Positions 27,563-37,173 of a DNA stretch of 64,000 nucleotides are shown piece after piece. Numbering within the stretch: position 1 is the stretch's first letter; each line of letters opens with the position of its first letter. Below the pieces are notes generated by a model that did not search any database, was not told the DNA's origin, and saw only the letters and a program-made list of their open reading frames with translations. The position numbers were made by a program, and so were the translations under genes. Source of the stretch: Streptomyces lanatus (GTDB lineage: Bacteria > Actinomycetota > Actinomycetes > Streptomycetales > Streptomycetaceae); contig NZ_BNBM01000003.1 of NCBI RefSeq assembly GCF_014655715.1, positions 177,892 to 241,891 on the forward strand, written 5' to 3'.

Positions 27563-29329
27563 TCAGGACTTGACGTACATCTTGTAGAGCATGCAACCGT
27601 CGAAGTTCGGGTCCATCTTCACGTTGCCGAGCTTGGAGCCGTGCATGTAGATGCGCTTCATGTAGACGTCGGGGACGAACGCGCCGATCTCGGTGATCTG
27701 CTTGTCCAGGGCCGCCCACATCTTGTTGGCCTTGTCCTGGTCGGTCTCGGCGGTCGCGGCCTTGATGGCGGCGTCGACGGCCGGGTCCTTGAGGTGCGAG
27801 TAGTTCTGGCCCTGGTCGACGACCTGGCTGCTCTCGAAGAGCGGCTGGAACACCGAGTAACCGGTCGGCCAGTCCGCGGACCAGCCACCCCAGTAGACGT
27901 CGAACTGGTTGTCGAGCTTGCCGATCTGGTCGTACCAGGTCGTGGAGTCGATGCCCTTGGTGACGACCTCGAAGCCGGCGGCCTTGAGGGCGTTCTCGAC
28001 GACGACCTTGATCTTCGCCTGCTGCGGGTCCTGCTGGTAGGCGTAGACGACCTTGTAGCCGGACTTGCCGGCCTTCTTCAGGATCTCCTTGGCGGCCTTC
28101 GGGTCACCCTCGGGCTTCGCCAGCTTGCCCCAGACGTCCTGCGACTCGTAGCCGGCGACGAGCGGGCTCATGATGCCGGTCGCGTAGTCACCGCGCACCT
28201 TGCCACCGAGCAGCTGACGGATACCGGCGGTGGGCCAGGCCTTGATGATGGCCTCACGGACGGCCTTGTCCTTGACCCGGGTGGTGTTGATCCAGTAGAC
28301 GCTGACGCCGTTGCCGAGCTGCTCGAAGACGCGGTCCTTGGCCTCGGTCTGCGCCTTCTGGATGCGCTCCTGCGGGATGGTGCGCCAGCTGGTGGCGTAC
28401 TGGTCCTTGCCGGCGTCGGCGAGCAGACGGTCGATGGCCGTCAGCTGCTCGATGCCGAAGGTGAAGTCGAACTGGTCCGGGTAGGCGTTGCGGATCGGGT
28501 CCGTCGCCGGGTCCCAGTGCTCGTTGCGGACCAGGGTCATCGACTTGTCGGTGACGTGCGTCTTGATCCGGTACGGACCGCTGGACACCGGCTTCTTGTC
28601 GTAGTCCTGCTTGGTGTCCTTCTTGACCGGGGTCGGCGCGTAGGAGTGCATCGCCAGGACGTAGTTGAAGTCGGGACGCGCCTCGGAGAGACGGAAGGTG
28701 ATGGTCTTCCCGCTCGTCTCGATCGACTTCAGGTGCTTGCCGCCGTACGGGCCCGGGTACGACTTGCGGTACTCCTGCGAGCCCGTCAGCCAGGTCTGGA
28801 CGTAGAACGCGCCCTCGGTGACGAAGTTGGCGAAGCAGCGCTCGATGCCGTGGCGGACGTCATCGACGGTGAGGTCGGAGCCGTCCTCCCACTTCACGCC
28901 GTCCTTCAGGGTGAAGGTCCAGGTCTTGCCGCCGTCCTTCATGGTGCCCGTGTCGGTGGCGAGGTCGCCGACCAGGGTCTGGGAGCCGTCGTCCCCGATC
29001 TTGTAACCGGTCAGGGTGCGGGAGATGACGATCGCCGCGAGCGAGTTCCAGGCGTAGTAGATGCGCTGCGGGTCGAGGTGCGAGAAGTCGTCGTCGTTCA
29101 GCAGGTAGGCGGTGCCGCCCTTCTTCGCGCCGGCGACCTCGGGGGCCGGGCCCTTGGAGTCCTCGGCGGTGCCGATCTTGACGACGGTCGCGTCGGCCTT
29201 GGCCGCTTCCTGCTTGCCGCCGCCACCCGAGTTGCTGGTGCTGTCGCCGCTGCTGCACGCGGAGAGCACGGAGCTCGACGCGGCCACGACACCGGTGGCT
29301 ATCAGGAAGTTTCTGCGCGAGAAGGACAT
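27563..29329 (-). CDS. Oligopeptide importer 2, binding lipoprotein with Tat-like signal
   Basis: A 588-residue SBP family 5 lipoprotein. The signal peptide begins SFSRRNFLIATG, a twin-arginine motif, and ends VLSAC with lipid Cys 25, followed by a Ser/Gly linker. The mature part shows GGTAYLLNDDDFSHLDPQ and YWGGWSADWPTGYSVFQP, the same architecture as BldKB, but BldKB has a Sec-type signal. ATG 29329 follows GGCAGGA; the upstream ATG 29374 is less likely. A 9-bp hairpin (29373-29394) lies between it and the leading permease gene. Confidence 0.87.
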   Translation of the reverse strand: MSFSRRNFLIATGVVAASSSVLSACSSGDSTSNSGGGGKQEAAKADATVVKIGTAEDSKGPAPEVAGAKKGGTAYLLNDDDFSHLDPQRIYYAWNSLAAIVISRTLTGYKIGDDGSQTLVGDLATDTGTMKDGGKTWTFTLKDGVKWEDGSDLTVDDVRHGIERCFANFVTEGAFYVQTWLTGSQEYRKSYPGPYGGKHLKSIETSGKTITFRLSEARPDFNYVLAMHSYAPTPVKKDTKQDYDKKPVSSGPYRIKTHVTDKSMTLVRNEHWDPATDPIRNAYPDQFDFTFGIEQLTAIDRLLADAGKDQYATSWRTIPQERIQKAQTEAKDRVFEQLGNGVSVYWINTTRVKDKAVREAIIKAWPTAGIRQLLGGKVRGDYATGIMSPLVAGYESQDVWGKLAKPEGDPKAAKEILKKAGKSGYKVVYAYQQDPQQAKIKVVVENALKAAGFEVVTKGIDSTTWYDQIGKLDNQFDVYWGGWSADWPTGYSVFQPLFESSQVVDQGQNYSHLKDPAVDAAIKAATAETDQDKANKMWAALDKQITEIGAFVPDVYMKRIYMHGSKLGNVKMDPNFDGCMLYKMYVKS

Positions 29330-29411
29330 CGCAATCCTGCCTTCGAAAGGTGAGTGATGAGAGGGATCCGGCACCCCGGCGCCGTCGCCGGGGTCCTGAA
29401 AAAAGCCGGAG

Positions 29412-30440
29412 TCAACGCTTGGTCTTCGGGTCGAGCGCGTCGCGCACCGAGTCGCCGAGGAGGTTGAACGCCAGAACGAAGATCACCATGGACAGACCGG
29501 GGAAGAGCAGGAAGGTGATGTCGTCCTGGTAGACCTTGGCCGCCTGGCCGATCATGACGCCCCAGTCCGGCGTCGGGTCCTGGATGCCCACGCCGAGGAA
29601 GGCAAGGCCCGCCTCCGTGGTGACCATCGCCGGGACGCTGAGCGTCGCCTGGATCAGGATCGGCGTCCAGAGGTTCGGCAGCAGCTCCTTGAAGATGATG
29701 CGTGCCGGAGACGCCCCCGTGACCTTGGCCGCCTCGACGAACTCCCGCTCGCGCAGGGCCAGTACCTGGCCGCGCAGCAGTCGGGCGATGGAGGCCCAGC
29801 CGAAGACGGTGAGCAGGCCGACGAGGCAGACGACGGTGAGCCAGACGGGTGTGTTTTCGTCGGCGCCCACGAACAGGGCGAGCACCACAGGGGTGAAGGC
29901 CACGAAGAACAGCTGCGACGGGAAGGCCAGCAGGATGTCGATGACCCGGCCGATCAGCCAGTCCGTCTTGCCGCCCAGATAGCCGGCGGTGACTCCGAGC
30001 GTCACGCCGATGATCACCACGAGGAGGGTGATGGCCGTGGCGATGAGCAGGGAGTTGCGGATCCCGTAGAGCAGGAAGGTGAAGAGGTCCCGGCCGAGCC
30101 CGGGCTCGATGCCGAACCAGAACTCGCTGTCGATGCCACCGTTGGGCTTCACCGGGAAGCTGTTGTCACCCAGCAGTCCGGGCGTGTTCAGGCCGTACGT
30201 CGTGTACGGGTCCTTCCCGTAGAGCTTGGCTATCAGTGGTGCGCACAGCGCGATCACGAAGAAGAAGATCACGATGCATGCCGCGGCGATGCCCGTGCGG
30301 TCCCGCTTGAAGCGTCGCCAGGCCAGCTGTCCCGGGGACTTGCTCTCGTTGGCCGAGTTGGCGGGAGAAGTGATCGACTTCTCGACGCTGTCGTCGGTTA
30401 CCTCAAGCGGGGCAGCCGCTGATGGAGTTGGGGGGGTCAT
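29412..30440 (-). CDS. Oligopeptide importer 2, permease (OppC type, BldKA paralogue)
   Basis: A 342-residue permease and the first gene of the minus-strand operon. It shares with BldKA the cytoplasmic start of the membrane domain (WRRFKRDRTGIAAACIVIFF), the outer-loop block GGIDSEFWFGIEPGLG, the EAA loop REREFVEAAKVTGASPARII and the end LLGDSVRDALDPKTKR. AGGAG precedes ATG 30440. The promoter should lie in the 518-bp divergent gap. Confidence 0.88.
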   Translation of the reverse strand: MTPPTPSAAAPLEVTDDSVEKSITSPANSANESKSPGQLAWRRFKRDRTGIAAACIVIFFFVIALCAPLIAKLYGKDPYTTYGLNTPGLLGDNSFPVKPNGGIDSEFWFGIEPGLGRDLFTFLLYGIRNSLLIATAITLLVVIIGVTLGVTAGYLGGKTDWLIGRVIDILLAFPSQLFFVAFTPVVLALFVGADENTPVWLTVVCLVGLLTVFGWASIARLLRGQVLALREREFVEAAKVTGASPARIIFKELLPNLWTPILIQATLSVPAMVTTEAGLAFLGVGIQDPTPDWGVMIGQAAKVYQDDITFLLFPGLSMVIFVLAFNLLGDSVRDALDPKTKR

Positions 30441-30958
30441 GGTGCTCCTGGCCCAAGGGAGGGTCTGAGTGACTCCGCAGGGCACGCTCCCCTACGGGCT
30501 ACGCCGGACTTTTTCAACGCAATTCATTCAAGGTCAATAAATTCTCGGCCGACTTGGTTGTCTATTTACGTTCTTTACCCTGTCTTGACCATTCCGTAGC
30601 TACGCGGGTAGCGCAACGATATTGAGTTGTGCCTTGACTCGGACCAACTAGACGAATCGGGCAGAGAGTTCGATATGCGGATGCTCCCGTATCGAAATGT
30701 GTACATCCAGCGGTCGTAATCCAACGGTTCGGCATCGGATCGCGAAGATCCATTGCGTGGTGCATCGAAGATCCATGGGTCGGCGGGGGAGTCGGTGAAG
30801 AGGGCGGCCGGTGATCCGGATGGAGAAGTCCGTTTCGCCGGACGTATGGATGCGTGCATCCGGATGGTCTGTCGCCCCATTGGCTTGAGTCCGTGTGCGC
30901 TATGTGCCTTTTGACTCGATATTGGCCCGTAACGGATCAGCGCCAGAGGAGGCACTCC
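30441..30958. promoter_or_regulatory. Divergent promoter region between importer operons 2 and 3
   Basis: This 518-bp gap is relatively A/T-rich (30510-30720). Several TTGAC hexamers occur: TTGACC on the minus strand near 30535, and on the plus strand TTGACC near 30587, TTGACT near 30634 and TTGACT 30911-30916, but none has a convincing -10. Short repeats are present: CGAAGATCCAT at 30743-30753 and 30766-30776; ATCCGGATGG at 30814-30823 and 30858-30867; and a GGATGC-GT-GCATCC inverted repeat at 30848-30861, 98 bp before the downstream start. These may be operators. No gene is supported here. Confidence 0.5.
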
Positions 30959-32584
30959 ATGCGTGGAGCCACGCACGCCCGATGGGCCGCATGCGCGATG
31001 GCGGTCGCGCTCGCGACGAGCGGCTGCGGAGGCGGGGGCGACACCGGCAGCGCGGGCGACGCGGCGCTGAGCGCCGCGTGGACCGATCCGCAGAACCCGC
31101 TGGAGCCGGCCAACACCAACGAGGTGCAGGGCGGCAAGGTGCTGAACATGATCTTCCGCGGGCTCAAGCAGTACGACCCGAAGACCGGCGAGGCCGAGGA
31201 CGTGCTCGCCGAGCGGATCGAGAGCACCGACTCGCAGAACTACACCATCACCCTCAAGGACGGCTGGACCTTCAGCGACGGCGAGAAGGTCACCGCCAAG
31301 TCCTTCGTGGACGCCTGGAACTACGGGGCGAGCCTGAAGAACAACCAGAAGAACGCCTACTTCTTCGGCTACATCGACGGCTACGACCAGGTCCACCCGG
31401 AGAAGGGGGCGCAGACCGCCGACACCATGTCCGGGCTGAAGGTCGTGAACGACCGCACCTTCACCGTCCGGCTCAGCCAGAAGTTCTCCAGCTTCCCCGA
31501 CACCCTGGGCTACAACGCCTTCGTTCCGCTGCCCCGGGCGTTCTTCGACGACCACGCCGCCTGGCTGGCCAAGCCCGTCGGCAACGGCCCCTACAGCGTC
31601 GAGTCGTACACCAAGGGCTCCGAGATGCGGCTGGTGAAGTGGGACGCCTACCCGGGCGAGGACGCGGCCCGCAACAGCGGCGTCACCCTCAAGGTCTACA
31701 CGGACAACAACACGGCCTACACCGACCTGATGGCCGGCAACCTCGACCTCGTCGACGACGTCCCGGCCCAGCAGCTGAAGAACGTCAAGGCCGACCTCGG
31801 CGACCGCTATCTGAACACCCCGGCCGGCATCATCCAGACCCTGGCGTTCCCCTTCTACGACAAGGAGTGGAACAAGGCCGGCTCCGACAAGGTCCGCAAG
31901 GGCCTGTCCCGGGCGATCGACCGCGAGCAGATCACCGAGACCATCTTCCAGCGCACCCGCACCCCCGCCACCGACTGGACCTCACCCGTCCTTGGAGCCG
32001 AGGGCGGATACAAGGACGGGCTGTGCGGCCAGTGGTGCGACTACGACCCCGCCGCCGCGAAGAAGCTGATCGAGGAGGGCGGCGGGCTGCCCGGCGGCCA
32101 GGTGAAGATCACGTACAACGCGGACACCGGCTCCCACAAGCTGTGGGTGGACGCCGTCTGCAACTCCATCAACAACGCCCTGGACAACGACCGCGCCTGC
32201 GTCGGCAACCCGATCGGCACCTTCGCCGACTTCCGGGCCAAGTCCACCACCCAGAAGCTCTCCGGGCCGTTCCGCGCGGGCTGGCAGATGGACTACCCGC
32301 TCCCGCAGAACTTCCTCCAGCCGCTCTACTACACCGACGCCTCCTCCAACGACGGCAAGTGGTCCAACGAGGAGTTCGACAAGCTCGTCGACGAGGCGAA
32401 CGCCGAGACCGACGTCGCCAAGGCCGTCCAGACCTTCCAGAAGGCCGAGCAGGTCGTCCGCGACCACATGGCGGCCATCCCGCTCTGGTACCAGAACGGC
32501 AGCGCGGGCTGGTCCTCGCGCCTCTCGAACGTCTCCCTCAACCCCTTCAGCGTCCCCGTCTACGACCAGATCAAGGTCGGCTGA
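30959..32584 (+). CDS. Peptide importer 3, binding lipoprotein
   Basis: A 541-residue SBP family 5 lipoprotein. The signal peptide MRGATHARWAACAMAVALAT ends SGC with lipid Cys 23 and a GGGGD linker. The mature protein has WTDPQNPLEPANTNEVQGGK, NMIFRGLKQYDPKTGE and, late, GWQMDYPLPQNFLQPLYYTD, typical of OppA. AGAGGAGG is 6 bp before ATG 30959, so the in-frame ATG-like codons upstream are not used. It leads an operon in the order SBP-permease-permease-ATPase-ATPase, unlike the BldK-type order, and resembles the SCO5117-5121 operon that I recall beside bldK in S. coelicolor. Confidence 0.87.
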   Translation: MRGATHARWAACAMAVALATSGCGGGGDTGSAGDAALSAAWTDPQNPLEPANTNEVQGGKVLNMIFRGLKQYDPKTGEAEDVLAERIESTDSQNYTITLKDGWTFSDGEKVTAKSFVDAWNYGASLKNNQKNAYFFGYIDGYDQVHPEKGAQTADTMSGLKVVNDRTFTVRLSQKFSSFPDTLGYNAFVPLPRAFFDDHAAWLAKPVGNGPYSVESYTKGSEMRLVKWDAYPGEDAARNSGVTLKVYTDNNTAYTDLMAGNLDLVDDVPAQQLKNVKADLGDRYLNTPAGIIQTLAFPFYDKEWNKAGSDKVRKGLSRAIDREQITETIFQRTRTPATDWTSPVLGAEGGYKDGLCGQWCDYDPAAAKKLIEEGGGLPGGQVKITYNADTGSHKLWVDAVCNSINNALDNDRACVGNPIGTFADFRAKSTTQKLSGPFRAGWQMDYPLPQNFLQPLYYTDASSNDGKWSNEEFDKLVDEANAETDVAKAVQTFQKAEQVVRDHMAAIPLWYQNGSAGWSSRLSNVSLNPFSVPVYDQIKVG

Positions 32585-32591
32585 GCCCGCC

Positions 32592-33515
32592 GTGGGGCAG
32601 TACGTCGTACGGCGCCTGCTGCAGATGGTCCCGGTGTTCATCGGAGCCACCCTGCTGATCTTCCTCATGGTCAACGTCATGGGCGACCCCGTCGCGGGCC
32701 TGTGCGGCGACCGGCAGTGCGACCCGGCGACCGCGGCCCGGCTGCGCAAGGAATTCGGCCTCGACCAGCCGGTCTGGCAGCAATACCTGACCTACATGGG
32801 GAACGTCTTCACCGGAGACTTCGGTACGGCGTTCAACGGCCAGGAAGTCACCGAGCTGATGTCGACGGCCTTCCCGGTCACCATCCGGCTCACGATCGTG
32901 GCGATCGTCTTCGAGATCCTCATCGGCATCACCCTCGGCGTCGTCACCGGCATGCGCCGAGGCCGCCCCGTCGACACAGGCGTACTCCTGGCCACCCTCG
33001 TCATCATCTCCGTCCCCACCTTCGTCACCGGCCTGCTGCTCCAGCTGCTGCTCGGCGTCGAATGGGGCTGGATCAGACCGTCGGTGTCGCCCGCGGCCCC
33101 CTTCGGCGAGCTGATCGTCCCGGGTCTCGTCCTCGCCTCGGTGTCCCTCGCGTACGTCATGCGTCTGACCCGTACGTCCATCGCGGAGAACCGGCGCTCC
33201 GACTACGTCCGTACAGCGATCGCCAAGGGCCTGCCGAGACACCGGGTGGTCACCCGCCATCTCCTCCGCAATTCCCTCATCCCGGTCGTCACCTTCATCG
33301 GCGCCGACATCGGCTTCCTCATGGGCGGCGCGATCGTGACGGAGCGGATCTTCAACATCCACGGCGTCGGCTTCCAGCTCTACCAGGGCATCCTGCGCCA
33401 GAACACCCAGACCGTCGTCGGCTTCGTGACGGTCCTGGTGCTGGTCTTCCTCCTCTGCAACCTGGTCGTCGACCTCCTGTACGCCGTACTCGACCCGAGG
33501 ATCCGCTATGCCTGA
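32592..33515 (+). CDS. Peptide importer 3, permease (OppB/DppB type)
   Basis: A 307-residue permease starting MGQYVVRRLLQMVPVFIGATLLIFLMVNVMGDPV, with CGDRQC in the first outer loop and the EAA region NRRSDYVRTAIAKGLPRHRV (about 197-216). It is shorter than BldKC because the outer loop lacks the second cysteine pair. GTG 32592 is 7 bp after the SBP stop, and the 3' end overlaps the next permease by 8 bp. Confidence 0.87.
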   Translation: MGQYVVRRLLQMVPVFIGATLLIFLMVNVMGDPVAGLCGDRQCDPATAARLRKEFGLDQPVWQQYLTYMGNVFTGDFGTAFNGQEVTELMSTAFPVTIRLTIVAIVFEILIGITLGVVTGMRRGRPVDTGVLLATLVIISVPTFVTGLLLQLLLGVEWGWIRPSVSPAAPFGELIVPGLVLASVSLAYVMRLTRTSIAENRRSDYVRTAIAKGLPRHRVVTRHLLRNSLIPVVTFIGADIGFLMGGAIVTERIFNIHGVGFQLYQGILRQNTQTVVGFVTVLVLVFLLCNLVVDLLYAVLDPRIRYA

Positions 33516-34485
33516 GCAGCCGTTCGGCAGGGGAGGCGCGATGGACTTCACCGCGAGCCCGGTGGAGGCACCCGCGCCGGCCGCCCCGCCCAGGACACCC
33601 GGGGAACCGGAGAGCGAGGTCGTGGCCGCCCCCACCGAACGGGCCCGCAGCCTCTGGTCCGACGCCTGGCGCGACCTCCGCCGCAACCCGGTCTTCATCG
33701 CCTCGTCCCTGATCATCCTGTTCCTTCTGGTGATCGCCCTCTGGCCCTCGGCGATCGCCTCCGGCAGCCCCCTCAAGTGCGACCTCGCCAAGGCCCAGCA
33801 GGGCTCCGCACCAGGCCATCCCTTCGGCTACGACGGCCAGGGCTGCGACGTCTACACCCGCACCGTCTACGGCGCCCGTACGTCCGTCGCCGTCGGCGTC
33901 TGCGCCACGCTGGGAGTCGCGGTCCTCGGCTCGGTACTGGGCGCGCTGGCAGGCTTCTTCGGCGGCCTCTGGGACGGGCTTCTCTCCCGCGTCACCGACG
34001 TCTTCTTCGCCATCCCGGTCGTCCTCGGCGGCCTGGTCCTGCTCTCGGTGGTGACCAGCAACAGCGTCTGGCCGGTCATCGGCTTCATCGTGCTGCTCGG
34101 CTGGCCGCAGATCTCCCGTATCGCCCGCGGCGCCGTCATCACCGCCCGACAGAACGACTACGTCCAGGCCGCCCGAGCCCTGGGCGCCTCCCCCTCCCGC
34201 ATCCTGCTGCGCCACATCGCCCCCAACGCCGTGGCCCCCGTGATCGTGGTGGCGACCATCGCGCTGGGCACGTACATCGCCCTGGAGGCCACGCTGTCCT
34301 ACCTCGGCGTCGGCCTGAAACCCCCCAGCGTCTCCTGGGGCATCGACATCTCGGCAGCCTCCCCCTACATCCGCAACGCCCCCCACGCCCTCCTCTGGCC
34401 CTCCGCCGCCCTCGCCCTCACGGTCCTGGCCTTCATCATGCTGGGCGACGCGGTACGGGACGCCCTTGATCCGAAGCTGAGGTGA
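33508..34485 (+). CDS. Peptide importer 3, permease (OppC/DppC type)
   Basis: A 325-residue permease with a Pro/Ala-rich cytoplasmic N-terminus, first helix PVFIASSLIILFLLVIALWP, the EAA loop ARQNDYVQAARALGASPSRI (about 213-232), and the family end MLGDAVRDALDPKLR. It overlaps the previous gene by 8 bp. Unusually, 549 bp of repetitive sequence, including a degenerate copy of this gene's own 3' end, separate it from the ATPase genes. Confidence 0.87.
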   Translation: MPEQPFGRGGAMDFTASPVEAPAPAAPPRTPGEPESEVVAAPTERARSLWSDAWRDLRRNPVFIASSLIILFLLVIALWPSAIASGSPLKCDLAKAQQGSAPGHPFGYDGQGCDVYTRTVYGARTSVAVGVCATLGVAVLGSVLGALAGFFGGLWDGLLSRVTDVFFAIPVVLGGLVLLSVVTSNSVWPVIGFIVLLGWPQISRIARGAVITARQNDYVQAARALGASPSRILLRHIAPNAVAPVIVVATIALGTYIALEATLSYLGVGLKPPSVSWGIDISAASPYIRNAPHALLWPSAALALTVLAFIMLGDAVRDALDPKLR

Positions 34486-34985
34486 GGGGCGGTGGACTCT
34501 CTGGACGCGGGTTGCGCGGGCGGGGCGCCAACCGCTGACAGGCTCTCCGAGGGTCTGGTGGCGAGGCCCTTGGCCAGGGCCATCGCTGAGGTGAGGGCCC
34601 TGGACTCTGTCGATCCGGGATGCGCGGGTGGGTCACCGACCGTCCGCAGGCTTTCCGGGGGCCTGGCGACGGGGGTCTTGGCCGGGGCCTACGGCGTCGC
34701 GGCGATCCGCGGCTCGGCCCCCTTCACGCGGGGGGACGTCGTGCGGCCCGCCGGCCGCCAAGGGTCCCGGTGGCCCGGTGGTCGTCGACCCGGGTTTCCT
34801 CCCGCCCGGGGACCGCGGTCCTTCTCGCGCCCGGAGACCTGGGCCCCCGCCCTCGATCCGAAGCTGCGGTGCAGGGCGATGGACCGCACAGCGCGAGACG
34901 TACGAGGCGGCCCCCCGACCCGCCGCCGAGGGCTCCGGCATCCCGGATCTCCCCCCGCCCGGGGACCCCAGCTCCTCCCACCCTC
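34476..34985. repeat. Degenerate tandem repeats between permease and ATPase genes of importer 3
   Basis: Two units of about 109 bp (34476-34584 and about 34585-34692) both start GCTGAGGTGAGG and share blocks TGGACTCT, TGCGCGGG, CAGGCT and CTTGGCC. A third partial copy of the permease 3' end (GATCCGAAGCTG) recurs at 34851-34883. A further G/C-rich pair (about 34736-34830 and 34897-34985) shares CCGCCCGGGGACC. An open frame (34492-35025, 177 codons) crosses the whole gap, but its composition (Pro/Arg-rich, A/T third positions more frequent than neighbours) looks non-coding. The ATPase gene starts at 35035. Confidence 0.75.
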
Positions 34986-35034
34986 GGCGCCCCATCCCCC
35001 CGCCCCCACCCCGAAACCGAGGTGACCCCCCGTC

Positions 35035-36009
35035 ATGCTGCTCGAAGTGCGTGATCTGCACGTGGAGTTCCGGACCCGGGACGGGGTTGCCAAAGCCGTC
35101 AACGGGGTGAGTTACGGCGTCGACGCGGGGGAGACGCTCGCCGTGCTCGGGGAGTCCGGGTCCGGGAAGTCGGTGACCGCGCAGGCCGTGATGGGGATTC
35201 TAGACCAGCCGCCCGGGAGGATCACCGGCGGCGAGATCCTCTTTCAGGGGCGGGATCTGCTCACGCTGAAGGAGGGCGAGCGGCGCAAGGTCCGCGGGGC
35301 CGAGATGGCGATGATCTTTCAGGACGCCCTCTCCGCGCTCAATCCCGTGCTCTCCGTCGGCGAACAGCTCGGCGAGATGTTCGTCGTGCACCGGGGGATG
35401 TCGAGGAAGGACGCGCGCGCCAAGGCCGTAGAGCTGATGGACCGGGTGCGCATCCCGGCCGCCGTCGAGCGCGTCGGGCAGTACCCCCACCAGTTCTCCG
35501 GCGGCATGCGTCAGCGCATCATGATCGCGATGGCCCTCGCCCTCGAACCGGCGCTGATCATCGCCGACGAACCCACGACCGCACTCGACGTCACCGTCCA
35601 GGCCCAGGTCATGGATCTGCTCGCGGAGCTGCGGCGCGAGTACCGCATGGGGCTCATCCTCATCACCCACGACCTAGGCGTCGTAGCGGACGTCGCCGAC
35701 CGGATCGCCGTGATGTACGCGGGCCGGATCGTCGAGTCCGCGCCGGTCCACGACATCTACAAGGCGCCCGCCCACCCGTACACCAGGGGCCTGCTGGACT
35801 CCATCCCGCGCCTGGACCAGAAGGGCCGTGAGCTCTACGCCATCAAGGGCCTGCCCCCCAACCTCATGAACATCCCGCAGGGCTGCGCCTTCCACCCCCG
35901 CTGCCCCAAGGCCCGGGACATCTGCCGCACCGACGTGCCCGAGGTGCACGCGGTCGACGAAGACCGGGGCAGCGCCTGCCACTTCTGGAAGGAGTGCCTC
36001 AATGGCTGA
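35035..36009 (+). CDS. Peptide importer 3, ATPase (OppD/DppD type)
   Basis: A 324-residue ABC ATPase: Walker [10 protein letters not shown] (about 42-50), signature [14 protein letters not shown], Walker [18 protein letters not shown], and C-terminal cysteines in [15 protein letters not shown] and SACHF. Start ATG 35035. The stop overlaps the following ATPase gene by 8 bp. It is probably still part of the same operon despite the repeat-filled gap upstream, since importer ATPases are normally cotranscribed with their permeases. Confidence 0.88.
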   Translation: MLLEVRDLHVEFRTRDGVAKAVNGVSYGVDAGETLAVLGESGSGKSVTAQAVMGILDQPPGRITGGEILFQGRDLLTLKEGERRKVRGAEMAMIFQDALSALNPVLSVGEQLGEMFVVHRGMSRKDARAKAVELMDRVRIPAAVERVGQYPHQFSGGMRQRIMIAMALALEPALIIADEPTTALDVTVQAQVMDLLAELRREYRMGLILITHDLGVVADVADRIAVMYAGRIVESAPVHDIYKAPAHPYTRGLLDSIPRLDQKGRELYAIKGLPPNLMNIPQGCAFHPRCPKARDICRTDVPEVHAVDEDRGSACHFWKECLNG

Positions 36010-37045
36010 GGCGATCATGGAGGTCGGCGGCCTCGTCAAGCACTACCCGCTCACCCGGGGCGTCCTGTTCAAGAAGCAGATCGGCGCGGTCAAGGCCGTC
36101 GACGGCGTCGACTTCACCCTCCACCGAGGCGAAACCCTCGGCATCGTCGGCGAATCCGGCTGCGGCAAGTCGACGGTCGCCAGGATGCTGGTCAACCTGG
36201 AACGCCCGACGTCCGGCACGATCAAGTACAAGGGCGAGGACATCACCAGACTGTCCGGCCGCGCCCTGAAGGCCGTACGCCGCAACATCCAGATGGTCTT
36301 CCAGGACCCGTACACCTCCCTCAACCCCCGGATGACGGTCGGCGACATCATCGGGGAGCCGTACGACATCCACCCCGAGGTGGCCCCCAAGGGCGACCGG
36401 CGGAAGAAGGTCCAGGCTCTGCTGGACGTCGTCGGTCTCAACCCCGAGTACATCAACCGCTATCCGCACCAGTTCTCCGGAGGCCAGCGCCAACGCATCG
36501 GCATCGCCAGGGGGTTGGCGCTCCGCCCCGAGATCATCGTCGCCGACGAACCCGTATCCGCCCTCGATGTCTCCGTCCAGGCCCAGGTCATCAATCTGAT
36601 GGGGCGGCTGCAGGAGGAGTTCAGTCTCTCCTACGTCTTCATCGCCCACGATCTGTCCATCGTCCGGCACATCTCCGACCGGGTCGGGGTGATGTACCTC
36701 GGCCGGATCGTGGAGATCGGCAGGGACGCCGAGATCTACGACCATCCCACGCACCCCTACACCCAGGCGCTGCTCTCCGCGGTCCCCGTGCCCGACCCGG
36801 AGGCGCGTGAGAAGCGCGAGCGCATCATCCTCGCCGGCGACGTCCCGTCCCCGACGAACGTCCCCTCCGGCTGCCGCTTCCGCACCCGCTGCTGGAAGGC
36901 CCAGGAACGGTGTGCGGAGGAGGTACCGGTGCTGGCGGTGCCCTCACCCTTCAGGGAGCCCGGCGGGCCCGTCGCCCACGACTCGGCCTGTCACTTCGCG
37001 GCGGAGGCGGGCGTGGTGGAAGGGCAAAACAACGGGCCGGGGTGA
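36002..37045 (+). CDS. Peptide importer 3, ATPase (OppF/DppF type)
   Basis: A 347-residue ABC ATPase: Walker [10 protein letters not shown], signature [14 protein letters not shown], Walker [18 protein letters not shown], and the tail [15 protein letters not shown] with a later SAC. ATG 36002 lies inside the end of the previous gene. The TGA stop is itself inside the 5' arm of the terminator hairpin. Confidence 0.88.
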   Translation: MAEAIMEVGGLVKHYPLTRGVLFKKQIGAVKAVDGVDFTLHRGETLGIVGESGCGKSTVARMLVNLERPTSGTIKYKGEDITRLSGRALKAVRRNIQMVFQDPYTSLNPRMTVGDIIGEPYDIHPEVAPKGDRRKKVQALLDVVGLNPEYINRYPHQFSGGQRQRIGIARGLALRPEIIVADEPVSALDVSVQAQVINLMGRLQEEFSLSYVFIAHDLSIVRHISDRVGVMYLGRIVEIGRDAEIYDHPTHPYTQALLSAVPVPDPEAREKRERIILAGDVPSPTNVPSGCRFRTRCWKAQERCAEEVPVLAVPSPFREPGGPVAHDSACHFAAEAGVVEGQNNGPG

Positions 37046-37066
37046 CATGGCGCACCCCGGCCCGTT
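37031..37066 (+). terminator. Terminator hairpin overlapping the stop of importer 3
   Basis: AACGGGCCGGGGTG (37031-37044) pairs perfectly with CACCCCGGCCCGTT (37053-37066) around an 8-base loop. The stop codon at 37043-37045 is in the 5' arm. No T-run follows, as is common in Streptomyces. Confidence 0.75.
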
Positions 37067-37173
37067 CACGGCACCCGCACGGCCGTACGCTGTTCAGCCT
37101 CCACCGTCCGTATATCGGTACCGCTTCCGTGAAGTTGCCTGCGTGTTAACGCGGTTCATGGCCCTTTGCCCTG

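Noticed and set aside
30562..30765. A 67-codon minus-strand open frame in the divergent importer promoter region
   Set aside because: No ribosome-binding site, atypical codon use and overlap with A/T-rich regulatory sequence.
34492..35025. A 177-codon open frame filling the gap in importer operon 3
   Set aside because: Built of degenerate repeats including a copy of the permease end, Pro/Arg-rich, with less biased third positions than neighbouring genes. Kept only as a repeat region.
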